Below are positions 1 through 8,086 of a DNA stretch of 64,000 nt, piece after piece. This DNA is from Candidatus Sulfidibacterium hydrothermale. Lineage in GTDB: Bacteria > Bacteroidota > Bacteroidia > Bacteroidales > F082. The stretch is from contig NZ_CP083760.1 of the NCBI RefSeq assembly GCF_020149915.1, positions 2,356,001-2,420,000 on the forward strand, given 5' to 3'. How positions within the stretch are numbered: the stretch's first letter is position 1; each line of letters opens with the position of its first letter. Position numbers and translations under genes: made by a program. The notes beneath the pieces are model-generated. The model had not been told where the DNA came from, did not search any database, and saw only the letters and a list, made by a program, of their open reading frames with translations.

Positions 1-1
1 G

Positions 2-904
2 AAAAAATATCATACCATTCATCACAAAATTATATTTCGCATTCACGATTATCTTTCCCGCTGGGAACAACTGATCACCTTTAAAGATGCGCCATTGGGT
101 GTTCCCAATGAAATTCCGCTGGCTTTCATGTCGGAAAAACTGAAAGAAAAAATCACCGTAGTGCTGTCTGGCGAAGGAGCTGACGAATTAATGGGTGGTT
201 ACGGAAGAATCTTCCGATCGCCGTTTGATTATACCCACCATCCGACCAAAACAGACTTTTACGATTATTTCATTTCTCAATACGATTATGTTCCACGCCA
301 CATGCGCGATACCCTGCTAACAACGCCCTCCGACTACCGGAAAGAATTTGACGAAAAAATCCGGGAAGAATTTAAAAACAAAGCCAATGAAGAGAACGTG
401 TTCCGGTTTTTTCACCGCTACCACGTAAAAGGTTTACTGCAGCGGGTAGATACCACCACCATGCAAACGGCCGTTGAAGCCCGTGTTCCTTTTCTTGACC
501 ATCAGCTGATTGAATTTACGTATCGTGAAATTCCCTATGCTTTAAAACTGCACTGGAAAAATAAAGAAGCCCGCGAAAAAGCCAAAGCCCAAACCGCTGA
601 CGCATACAGCGAAAAGCTGGATATTCCCAAATATCTGCTACGACAAACTGCCCGTAAATATTTACCTCCGGAGATTATCGACCGGAAAAAGGTAGGATTT
701 CCTGTTCCGTTAACCCAATGGTTTTCAGAATTGGAACAGCTGGCACGGGAGCTGCTGCCACAGGCTGACTGGCTCAAAAATGACGCTTTAAACGAACTCA
801 TTGAAAAAAGTAAAAACGAATCGCGGGCAGGCCAAATATTGTGGATGTTTATCAATATTGAAATCTTCCGGAAAAATTATTTCCGGAAATCATGGAAATG
901 GTAA
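2..904 (+). CDS. asnB: asparagine synthase (glutamine-hydrolysing), C-terminal part, cut by window start
   Basis: This is the synthetase half of a class B asparagine synthase, which adenylates a carboxylate and transfers glutamine-derived ammonia to it. The frame is open from the first bases of the window, so the N-terminal glutaminase domain lies outside. The P-loop-like pyrophosphatase motif SGEGADELMGGY is at about visible residues 56-67, and RVPFLDHQLIEF follows in the second half. The C-terminal VGFPVPLTQWF stretch is also typical. It sits directly upstream of glycerol-phosphate polymer genes, and AsnB paralogs in polysaccharide loci often amidate sugar acids, so a surface-glycan role is as likely as free asparagine synthesis. 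The family is certain; the substrate is not. Confidence 0.93.
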   Translation, partial: KKYHTIHHKIIFRIHDYLSRWEQLITFKDAPLGVPNEIPLAFMSEKLKEKITVVLSGEGADELMGGYGRIFRSPFDYTHHPTKTDFYDYFISQYDYVPRHMRDTLLTTPSDYRKEFDEKIREEFKNKANEENVFRFFHRYHVKGLLQRVDTTTMQTAVEARVPFLDHQLIEFTYREIPYALKLHWKNKEAREKAKAQTADAYSEKLDIPKYLLRQTARKYLPPEIIDRKKVGFPVPLTQWFSELEQLARELLPQADWLKNDALNELIEKSKNESRAGQILWMFINIEIFRKNYFRKSWKW

Positions 905-971
905 TTTTAACCTTTCAAATCAAGACAAACCATAAAAAACAAAAGATATGTTTAAACGAGGGGATGAAAAA

Positions 972-1391
972 ATGGTAATCGGTTACACCTCTGGTGTTTT
1001 TGACCTGTTCCACATCGGTCACCTGAACCTGTTAAAAAACGCCAAAGGCTTATGCGACAAGCTTATCGTTGGGGTCACCAGCGATGAATTGGTGGCCTAT
1101 AAAAACAAAAAAGCCGTAATTCCGCATCAGGAGCGCATGGAAATTGTCCGGAATATAAAATATGTGGATGCCGTTGTTCCGCAATACGACATGGACAAAT
1201 TTAAGATGTGGGAACGGCTGAAATTTGATGTGATGTTTGTAGGCGATGACTGGTTTGAAACCGACAAATGGAAAAAATTCGACGAACAATTCAAAGCGGT
1301 CGGAGTAAAAATCATTTACTTCCCCTACACCAAAGGGGTTTCTTCTACGCTCATCAACGAGATTCTTGAAAAACAACGAAACGCAAAATAA
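972..1391 (+). CDS. tagD: glycerol-3-phosphate cytidylyltransferase (TagD-like)
   Basis: This cytoplasmic nucleotidyltransferase should join CTP and sn-glycerol 3-phosphate to make CDP-glycerol. It carries the HxGH signature of the cytidylyltransferase fold as HIGH at residues 14-17, and the C-terminal motif VSSTLINEIL corresponds to the second CTP-binding signature. With the start chosen here it has 139 residues, close to Bacillus TagD. An in-frame ATG lies 24 bases upstream, but the protein from base 972 begins exactly where the family begins (MVIGYTSGVFDLFH), and the G-rich run GAGGGG lies 9 bases upstream. The next gene is a CDP-glycerol transferase and gpsA is in the same locus, which supports glycerol over the related ethanolamine or sugar substrates. 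Confidence 0.87.
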   Translation: MVIGYTSGVFDLFHIGHLNLLKNAKGLCDKLIVGVTSDELVAYKNKKAVIPHQERMEIVRNIKYVDAVVPQYDMDKFKMWERLKFDVMFVGDDWFETDKWKKFDEQFKAVGVKIIYFPYTKGVSSTLINEILEKQRNAK

Positions 1392-1419
1392 AAACGATCG
1401 CCTTTTTTAATCCATTGCC

Positions 1420-2562
1420 ATGGAACAATTCATTACGCTCTTTTTAAGACCCTTTGTTAAAGCGATTTACCGTTTGGCCTGTCAATGGACTAAAGAAGAT
1501 AATGCCGTAATCATTGCCGGACACGGTGCAAAGTATTTTACCGGAAATAACCAATATTTTTTTCAATATCTCTGTCAAATTCAACCGGTTTTTCCTTTTT
1601 TCTTTTTTACGAAAGACAAAAAAACCTACCAAAATCTTCAGAAAAAATATCCCGGAAAGATTTTATACGCCTACCATGCGAAAACATTCGTCCGAATGGC
1701 AAAAGCAAAAGTGTTGATGGTCACCACCGGGCCGGATGATTTTTTCCCTTTTCCGCTTTCTCCGAAAAAAAAGATTATCAATTTATGGCACGGAACCCCA
1801 TTGAAAAATATCGGCCTTTTGGCTCCTGACGCCGACACGAAAAGTCTTAGTGCTTTTTCTGAAGCCATTGATTATTTTTGTGTTTCTTCCGGTTTTGAAG
1901 GAAAAATCATGCAAAAGGCTTTCCGGTTACCGGAACAAAAGATTTTTATTTCCGGATTACCCAAAAACGATTTTATCCGGCACGACCATTCATCATTTCT
2001 TCATCAGCATCCTGTTCTTCGTGAAAAAATCATTTTGTATGCGCCCACTTTTCGGGAAAAAGAGATGGCCCAAAAATCTTTGGCCGAACTTTTTCCGCTG
2101 GAAAAATTGCAGCAATTATTAGAAGAACAACACGCCCGGTTTTTATATCGCAGCCATATCAACACCACCGATTTACAAGCAATTGAAGGTTTTGACCGGA
2201 TTCTTTCGGCTTCTCCGTCAATATTTCCTGATCCTCAGCCATTGCTTTATTTCACCGATATGCTCATTACCGACTATTCGGGTATTTATTTTGATTACCT
2301 GTTGCTAAACCGTCCCATTATTTTCTATAATTATGATGATGCAGAATACCGGGCAAAACGAAACTTTTTATTTCATTACGAAGAAAACACACCCGGGCCA
2401 AAAGTTCAAAACCGGGAAGAGCTTTTAAAAGTCATCCGCCGGTATTTTGAGTATCCTGACCAGGATGCTGAACAACGGGAAAAAATCAAAAATAAATTTC
2501 ATACTTTCACCGACGGGAAAGCCTGCGAGAGAATTTATCAAAAGATAACCAAACTATTGTAA
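1420..2562 (+). CDS. CDP-glycerol glycerophosphotransferase (TagB/TagF family)
   Basis: The 380-residue protein belongs to the CDP-glycerol glycerophosphotransferase family, which moves glycerol phosphate from CDP-glycerol onto a lipid-linked or growing glycan acceptor at the inner face of the cytoplasmic membrane. Characteristic motifs are HGTPLKN at residues 124-130 and ITDYSGIYFDYLL at about 282-295, both around the nucleotide-binding site. There is no signal peptide. It is about the length of the primase-type TagB rather than the long polymerase TagF, so it may add one unit or a short chain. It lies 28 bases after tagD, and its stop overlaps the start of the flippase by one base, so the three genes are very likely cotranscribed. 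Confidence 0.88.
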   Translation: MEQFITLFLRPFVKAIYRLACQWTKEDNAVIIAGHGAKYFTGNNQYFFQYLCQIQPVFPFFFFTKDKKTYQNLQKKYPGKILYAYHAKTFVRMAKAKVLMVTTGPDDFFPFPLSPKKKIINLWHGTPLKNIGLLAPDADTKSLSAFSEAIDYFCVSSGFEGKIMQKAFRLPEQKIFISGLPKNDFIRHDHSSFLHQHPVLREKIILYAPTFREKEMAQKSLAELFPLEKLQQLLEEQHARFLYRSHINTTDLQAIEGFDRILSASPSIFPDPQPLLYFTDMLITDYSGIYFDYLLLNRPIIFYNYDDAEYRAKRNFLFHYEENTPGPKVQNREELLKVIRRYFEYPDQDAEQREKIKNKFHTFTDGKACERIYQKITKLL

Positions 2563-4046
2563 TGGGCATTGTACTTCGACAAGGATTTAAAAACACCATT
2601 TTCATTTATTTGGGTTTTCTTATCGGCGGCATTTATACCGTGCTGCTGGTTCCAAGAGTATTCAGCGCCCATCCAGAACACTGGGGGACAGCCCGTTATC
2701 TGGTTTCCTACGCCATGATTATTGTTCCGTGGGCACAGCTGAGCTTGCCGAATATCATCATTCGTTATTTTCCGGTTTTTAAGACAAAACGAGAAAAAGA
2801 TTTTCTGTTTTTCGTTCTTTTTTGGACCGCCGTAGGTATTGGAGTGGCTTCTCTGGTTATCCTTGTCTTTTCAAAATATTGGTTTGGGAAAGAAAATAAC
2901 CCGCTGCTTTTAGAAAACAAAATGTTGGTTTTTCCTATCCTTTTCGGTTTTGTTCTTTTTGAAATCGGAGCAGCACTTTCCAAATCTCATTTTAAATCAA
3001 CCGTTCCCGTTTTTTTAAAAGAGCTGCTTCTCCGAGGCAATGTAATGATTCTCATTCTTTTATATTGGTACAATATCATTGCCTTTCCTCTTTTCATTAA
3101 ACTTTTTGCTTTCAACTATTTGCTGGTTTTTTTGCTGCTTTTCGGTTATCTGTTGCATTTGCGGGCTTTCCGGTTTACTATCCGTTTCAGGCTCATTGCT
3201 GATAAAGAATTCAGGCCGCTATACATTTATGCCGCTTTCAGCATTTTAAGCATGGGGGCCGCCATGATATTACTGAATGTTGACACACTGATGATTAACC
3301 ATTATCTGAACCTTGCCGATGTAGCCATTTACGGTCCGTCATTGTTTATTGCCGGTTCTATTCTTATTCCGTCAAGGGCTTTACAATCCATTATTGCCCC
3401 GGTAGTGGCCAATGGCTGGGCAACAAATGATACCGATAACATCAAAACGTTATACAAAAAATCAGCCATCGCCCCTTTGACCATATCCATCTTTTTGTTT
3501 TTGCTTATATGGATAAATATCGACCTGGTAATGAGTTATTTCGGAAAAACTTTCGGCCAGGGGAAATACATTATTCTTTTTCTTTCCATAGGAAACATCA
3601 TTAATATTGCCACGGGCATCAACGGCACCATCATCAACACATCAAAATACTACCGGGCCGACTTATATTTTCAGGTGGCCCTGGTTTTTCTCACCATTAT
3701 CCTTAATATCATTTTCATTCCACTTTACGGACTGAACGGGGCTGCCCTGGCTACAGCCATTACGCTGAGTTTGCATAATTCGTTAAAATCACTTTTTGTG
3801 TTTTACCGTTTTAAAATGCATCCTTTCAGTATGAAAACGCCGCTTATTTTATTTATCGGTATTTTATTTTTTGTCATTATTCATTATTTACCTTCTCTGC
3901 ATAACCTTTTGATTAGTTCCCTTATCTACACTTTTGGGGTAAGTATTTTTTACTGGCTCATCGTTTTCCGGCTGCAAATTTCCGAGGACATTAACAAACA
4001 GATCATTCAGGTAACAGAAAAAATATGGAGTAGACGAACCCATTAA
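2562..4046 (+). CDS. Wzx-like polysaccharide flippase, first copy
   Basis: This 494-residue integral membrane protein has 12 to 14 hydrophobic segments in the pattern of the MOP/Wzx exporter superfamily, which flips undecaprenyl-linked oligosaccharides across the inner membrane. The start overlaps the preceding stop in a TAATG arrangement, so translation is probably coupled to the glycerophosphotransferase. It is clearly a paralog of the flippase at 5516-7003: both begin MG(I/V) plus an aromatic membrane segment, share LVSYA/LVSYS near residue 45 and FPVF/FPYF near 70, and end with SEDIN followed by a basic tail. Substrate specificity cannot be read from sequence; context suggests a glycerol-phosphate-bearing repeat unit. 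Confidence 0.85.
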   Translation: MGIVLRQGFKNTIFIYLGFLIGGIYTVLLVPRVFSAHPEHWGTARYLVSYAMIIVPWAQLSLPNIIIRYFPVFKTKREKDFLFFVLFWTAVGIGVASLVILVFSKYWFGKENNPLLLENKMLVFPILFGFVLFEIGAALSKSHFKSTVPVFLKELLLRGNVMILILLYWYNIIAFPLFIKLFAFNYLLVFLLLFGYLLHLRAFRFTIRFRLIADKEFRPLYIYAAFSILSMGAAMILLNVDTLMINHYLNLADVAIYGPSLFIAGSILIPSRALQSIIAPVVANGWATNDTDNIKTLYKKSAIAPLTISIFLFLLIWINIDLVMSYFGKTFGQGKYIILFLSIGNIINIATGINGTIINTSKYYRADLYFQVALVFLTIILNIIFIPLYGLNGAALATAITLSLHNSLKSLFVFYRFKMHPFSMKTPLILFIGILFFVIIHYLPSLHNLLISSLIYTFGVSIFYWLIVFRLQISEDINKQIIQVTEKIWSRRTH

Positions 4047-4096
4047 ATTGAATCTTGACAGACTCCTGTTCTTAGCCTATCCGTAAAAGATTCAAT
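4047..4096. repeat. 10-bp inverted repeat with 30-base spacer
   Basis: ATTGAATCTT at 4047-4056 is matched perfectly by its reverse complement at 4087-4096, starting on the base after the flippase stop codon. It could form a stem at the end of the polysaccharide mRNA or mark an insertion border before the AAA ATPase gene. There is no U-run, so it is not a standard terminator. Confidence 0.5.
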
Positions 4097-4208
4097 AATT
4101 GTTGTAAATCAAATCCTTAAAAATAAAAAATGGCATAAAGTCAAACCAAAAAATCATTTTGATTTGTAATCGGCAGTATATAATAATCACCAAAAAACAT
4201 AACTATCA

Positions 4209-4222
4209 GTGAATTTATTCAC
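4209..4222. promoter_or_regulatory. palindrome, possible operator
   Basis: GTGAATTTATTCAC is a perfect 6-bp inverted repeat with a 2-base centre. It lies 9 bases upstream of the -7 element of the ATPase gene, where a repressor dimer would block RNA polymerase. No regulator gene is adjacent. Confidence 0.35.
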
Positions 4223-4231
4223 GAAAAACAG

Positions 4232-4239
4232 TATCTTTG
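4232..4239 (+). promoter_or_regulatory. Bacteroidota -7 box TATCTTTG
   Basis: Matches TAnnTTTG exactly and ends only 12 bases before the preferred ATG at 4252. Transcription would start just a few bases before the start codon. No clear -33 TTTG is seen at the usual distance. Confidence 0.45.
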
Positions 4240-4251
4240 CAAGAAAAAAAG

Positions 4252-5370
4252 ATGTATTTAAGATATTTAGAACCCGTTATCAAAAATAAAATCGGGTCAG
4301 GAAAAGCAATTGTTTTAATGGGGCCAAGGCAAGTCGGAAAAACAACCCTGATAGAAAAAATCCTGAAAAACAAAGATTATTTGCTGCTTGACGGGGACGA
4401 TCCCAAAACCAGAACTTTATTGACGGAACCAAATACCGAACAAATTCGTTCCATTTTGGGCAAGCATAAATATGTTTTCATTGATGAAGCCCAAAGGATA
4501 AAAGGTATTGGACTTACAATGAAAATAATTACAGACCGATTTAAGGATGTTCAATTACTTACAAGCGGATCATCTTCTTTTGATTTATCCAACCAAATAA
4601 ACGAACCATTAACTGGTCGGAAATGGGAATATCGGTTATTTCCTATTTCGTGGGAGGAATACGAAGAACATCACGGCTATTTGTATGCCGAGCAACAACT
4701 TGAAAACAGATTGTTATACGGGCTTTATCCGGATGTTTTAAATCATCCGGATGACGAAATTGGCGTACTACGAAATTTAGTGAACAGTTATCTGTATAAA
4801 GATATTCTTTCGTTTGCCAATATACAGAAACCCGATGTCCTGGATAAATTGGTTCAGGCACTGGCGCTACAAATAGGAAGTGAAGTAAACTATTCCGAGC
4901 TGGCACAAATTGTAAATGTGGATAAAAATACCATAAGTAAATACATTGACATTCTTCAAAAAGGATTTATAATCTTTAAGTTGGGAAGTTTTAGCCGTAA
5001 CCTTCGTAACGAAATAAAAACGAATAAGAAAATTTATTTCTATGATAACGGCATTCGTAATATGATAATAGGAAACTTCAATCCCCTTGAATTACGAACC
5101 GATAAAGGAGCATTGTGGGAAAACTTTTTGATTTCAGAAAGAATAAAACAAATTGAATATAAACAGAGGCTTGCACGCATTTATTTTTGGAGAACCAAAC
5201 AACAACAGGAAGTAGATTTTGTAGAAGAATACAGCGGGAAAATATATGGATTTGAATTTAAATGGAATAACCGGAAAAAAGCACGGTTACCAAAGACTTT
5301 TATTGAAACTTATAACGCCGAAAGTAAAGTTATTGACAGGAATAATTTCAGAGAATTTATAAAGATATGA
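4252..5370 (+). CDS. AAA-type ATPase with DUF4143 domain
   Basis: The protein has 372 residues from the ATG chosen here; a TTG 15 bases upstream would fall inside the promoter's -7 box. The N-terminal ATPase has Walker A GPRQVGKT at 24-31 and a Walker B YVFIDEAQ at about 74-81, followed by TSGSSSF. The C-terminal half is a DUF4143 module ending in a nuclease-like VDFVE...FEFKW pattern. Members of this family are widespread, patchily distributed accessory genes; no biochemical role is established, and links to mobile DNA or toxin-like functions are only suggestions. The gene is visibly more A/T-rich than its neighbours, has its own promoter and interrupts two paralogous flippase genes, so it was probably gained separately from the glycan locus. 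Confidence 0.85.
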   Translation: MYLRYLEPVIKNKIGSGKAIVLMGPRQVGKTTLIEKILKNKDYLLLDGDDPKTRTLLTEPNTEQIRSILGKHKYVFIDEAQRIKGIGLTMKIITDRFKDVQLLTSGSSSFDLSNQINEPLTGRKWEYRLFPISWEEYEEHHGYLYAEQQLENRLLYGLYPDVLNHPDDEIGVLRNLVNSYLYKDILSFANIQKPDVLDKLVQALALQIGSEVNYSELAQIVNVDKNTISKYIDILQKGFIIFKLGSFSRNLRNEIKTNKKIYFYDNGIRNMIIGNFNPLELRTDKGALWENFLISERIKQIEYKQRLARIYFWRTKQQQEVDFVEEYSGKIYGFEFKWNNRKKARLPKTFIETYNAESKVIDRNNFREFIKI

Positions 5371-5515
5371 AAACAGACCTTAATTTATGACACATTTTGC
5401 TCGATAAACCATTAAACCGGATATTTGGGGATTCATCTGACGCAATTTTCATTTCCTGCAGTGTAGTTCGGGTTAATTTCTGATATTTGCAAACCATCAA
5501 TCAATAAAACAGGCC

Positions 5516-7003
5516 GTGGGCGTTATTCAAAAGCAAAGTATTTCAGGAACAGTTTATTCCTATCTCGGCGTAGTGCTGGGATTTATTACCACCGGATGGC
5601 TTTTCCCACGGATACTTTCTACCGAACAGGTGGGTTTGTTACGTATTTTGGTATCCTATTCAGTACTTTTTGCCCAGTTTGCCAGTTTGGGAATTAATAC
5701 GGTCAGCGTTAAGCTTTTCCCCTATTTTCGTGATCCGGAAAAGAAACACCACGGCTATCTCGGGCTCACGCTGTTGGTAGGACTTACCGGTTTTGTGCTG
5801 GCTACCGGAATTTATCTTCTGCTTAAACCGCTTTTCATCGCCCGGGCTGCCGGAAAATCATCGCTGTTTCTCGACTATTTTTATTACGTCATTCCGCTGA
5901 TCCTGTTTACCCTGCTGTTTAGTCTCTTTGATACCTACTACCGGGTTTTATACAATGCCGTAAAAGGGATCGTTTATAAAGAAGTAGTACAACGGCTGCT
6001 TATTCTTGCTGCTATTTTGCTTTATTTCTTTAAGATTATCGACTTTCAGTGGTTGGTAATTTTATATGTGCTGGCTTTCATTTCGCCGGCGCTGTTTTTG
6101 GCCGGTACACTGATTAAAGACAAAATGTTTTTTGTCAAACCCGATTTCGGTTTTATTGATAAAAAAATGGCGCGCGAAATGATCAGCGTGGCCTTTTTTG
6201 GTATTCTGGCCAGTTTCTCCGGTGTTTTGGTACTGAATATCGATGTCATCATGGTCAATCAGTATCTTGGACTGGCAGCTGCGGGTGTTTATACTATCGC
6301 TTTTTTCTTTGGCACACTTATTCTGGTTCCCTCACGAACCATGGGAAAAATCAGTTCGGTGGTAATTGCCGATGCCTGGAAAAACGACGACCGCAAAACC
6401 GTAATGGACATTTACCGCAAAAGTTCTATCAGTTTAAGCGTTATTGGTTTTCTGCTTTTTATCGGTGTTTGGGGAAACCTCGACAATATTTTTCATATTG
6501 TGGGAAAAGATTACACCGCTGGTAAATTCGTCATTTTGTTTATCGGACTGGCCAATCTTTCCGATTTATTTATGGGCGTAAGTGCCCACGTGATCCTGAA
6601 TTCGAAATATTACCGGTGGCTGTCGTATCTGTTATTTGTTTTCGCCCTATTGCTCATTGTTACCAACCTGCTGCTGATTCCTGTTTTGGGAATAACCGGA
6701 GCGGCATTGGCCTCTCTTATTTCAAAATACATTTACAACGGACTGAAATACCTGCTTTTATATAAAAAGTTCAAATTCCAGCCGTTCAGTTTCAAGCATA
6801 TTGAAATTGTTGTATTTGCATTTTTGGCCTGGTATCTTTCCACGTTTATTCCTGTTCTGAATCATTTTATTTTGGATTTAATTGTACGAAGTACGTTCCT
6901 CACGCTGGCTTTTCTGGTACCGATATACTTTTTCAGGGTTTCGGAAGATATTAACCAAAAAATCCGGCAGGTTTTCAGACAAATTTTCAAGGTCATCCGC
7001 TAA
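5516..7003 (+). CDS. Wzx-like polysaccharide flippase, second copy
   Basis: A 495-residue polytopic membrane protein of the MOP/Wzx exporter superfamily, presumed to translocate lipid-linked oligosaccharide to the periplasmic face. I use a GTG start because the first residues (MGVIQKQSISGTVYSYLG) align with the start of the paralog at 2562 and no ATG is suitably placed. Shared landmarks with that paralog are the N-terminal membrane helix, ILVSYS near residue 45, LFPYF near 70, NIDVIMVNQYLGL near 240 and the SEDIN sequence before a basic C-terminus. Two related flippases in one locus could serve two glycans or be a duplication with divergence. The upstream near-match GATATTTG (5482-5489) may be its promoter. 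Confidence 0.85.
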   Translation: MGVIQKQSISGTVYSYLGVVLGFITTGWLFPRILSTEQVGLLRILVSYSVLFAQFASLGINTVSVKLFPYFRDPEKKHHGYLGLTLLVGLTGFVLATGIYLLLKPLFIARAAGKSSLFLDYFYYVIPLILFTLLFSLFDTYYRVLYNAVKGIVYKEVVQRLLILAAILLYFFKIIDFQWLVILYVLAFISPALFLAGTLIKDKMFFVKPDFGFIDKKMAREMISVAFFGILASFSGVLVLNIDVIMVNQYLGLAAAGVYTIAFFFGTLILVPSRTMGKISSVVIADAWKNDDRKTVMDIYRKSSISLSVIGFLLFIGVWGNLDNIFHIVGKDYTAGKFVILFIGLANLSDLFMGVSAHVILNSKYYRWLSYLLFVFALLLIVTNLLLIPVLGITGAALASLISKYIYNGLKYLLLYKKFKFQPFSFKHIEIVVFAFLAWYLSTFIPVLNHFILDLIVRSTFLTLAFLVPIYFFRVSEDINQKIRQVFRQIFKVIR

Positions 7004-7041
7004 TCCTTCACAACAAAAATAGTTTACAGCCAAATAATTCC

Positions 7042-7049
7042 TAATTTTG
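7042..7049 (+). promoter_or_regulatory. Bacteroidota -7 box TAATTTTG
   Basis: Exact TAnnTTTG match, 20 bases before the gpsA ATG. No good -33 TTTG is seen at 17-22 bases upstream, so the call rests on the -7 box and its place. Confidence 0.35.
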
Positions 7050-7069
7050 CAGATGAAAAAGATTGATTT

Positions 7070-8086
7070 ATGCCCAAATCGTTAAAAATATGTCTGGTGG
7101 GAAGCGGGGCCATTTCCACGGCTTTTGCACAAGTACTGGGAAAAAAGGAACAGCACACCATCGACATTCTTTCCATTGAAGAAGAAGTTATTTACTCTAT
7201 TAATCAGCATCATGTAAATCATAAATATTTTCCGACCATTCCGCTGAATGAGAATATAAGAGCAACAGCCGATAAAGAAATCTTAAAAGAATCGGATGTG
7301 ATCTTTTTCGGCATCCCGTCCACTGCTATCATTGATTATGTTACGGAAAATAAAAAATTCATCAATCCGGATGCATTATTGGTTAACCTGGCCAAAGGTT
7401 TTGGAAACCAGAACAACACCATTCCGCAAAACCTTGAGCGCATTGTAAACCAACCTGTTATTAGCTTAAAAGGACCTTCATTCGCCCGCGAAATCATCAA
7501 CTTGGTTCCTACGGGCATGACGGTAGCTTCCAAAAACAGTAAATATTTTGATTTCTTCAAAGACCTTTTTCAGGATACCAACATTTTTCTTGATTTTACC
7601 AATGATGTGGTCGGCGTGGAGCTGTCCAGCATTTTAAAAAATATTTACGCCATTATCATCGGCATTGTAGATGCCCATTATGACTCGCCGAACCTGCGTT
7701 CGCTCGTCCTCACCCGTTCCATCAACGAGATGCGTTATCTGCTTTCCCGCTTCGGAGGGAAAGAAAAAACTATTTTTAACTATTGTGGTTTTGGTGATTT
7801 TAGTCTGACTGCACTCAACGATATGAGCCGGAACCGCACACTGGGATTGCTGATTGGCAAAGGCTTTTTTACCGAATATATCTCTGAAAAAGTGGTGCTG
7901 GAAGGAAAAATCGCCACCAATGTTTTTGTGGAAAAAATTGCCACCAAACGCAATATCCGCACACAGGATTTGATGATGAAAGAGCTTTACCGCGTATTTA
8001 ACGAGAAAGATTACGACATCTCTAATTTTGTAAAAAACATCCTGGCGGCTAAGCCCATCAAAGAAGATTTGTTTACCTGGTTTTAG
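7070..8086 (+). CDS. gpsA: NAD(P)-dependent glycerol-3-phosphate dehydrogenase, GpsA-like
   Basis: This soluble enzyme reduces dihydroxyacetone phosphate to sn-glycerol 3-phosphate. The N-terminal Rossmann fold has GSGAIS at 11-16, so the third position of the usual GxGxxG/A is a serine. The substrate domain shows AKG at 108-110, GPSFAR at 135-140 and ELSSILKNIYAI with the presumed catalytic lysine at 190, then CGFGDFSLT and MSRN in the C-terminal domain. The length of 338 residues is normal. The divergence from housekeeping GpsA and its position after tagD and a CDP-glycerol transferase suggest a dedicated copy supplying glycerol 3-phosphate for the surface polymer. Its 3' end overlaps the convergent glycosyltransferase by 14 bases. 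Confidence 0.85.
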   Translation: MPKSLKICLVGSGAISTAFAQVLGKKEQHTIDILSIEEEVIYSINQHHVNHKYFPTIPLNENIRATADKEILKESDVIFFGIPSTAIIDYVTENKKFINPDALLVNLAKGFGNQNNTIPQNLERIVNQPVISLKGPSFAREIINLVPTGMTVASKNSKYFDFFKDLFQDTNIFLDFTNDVVGVELSSILKNIYAIIIGIVDAHYDSPNLRSLVLTRSINEMRYLLSRFGGKEKTIFNYCGFGDFSLTALNDMSRNRTLGLLIGKGFFTEYISEKVVLEGKIATNVFVEKIATKRNIRTQDLMMKELYRVFNEKDYDISNFVKNILAAKPIKEDLFTWF

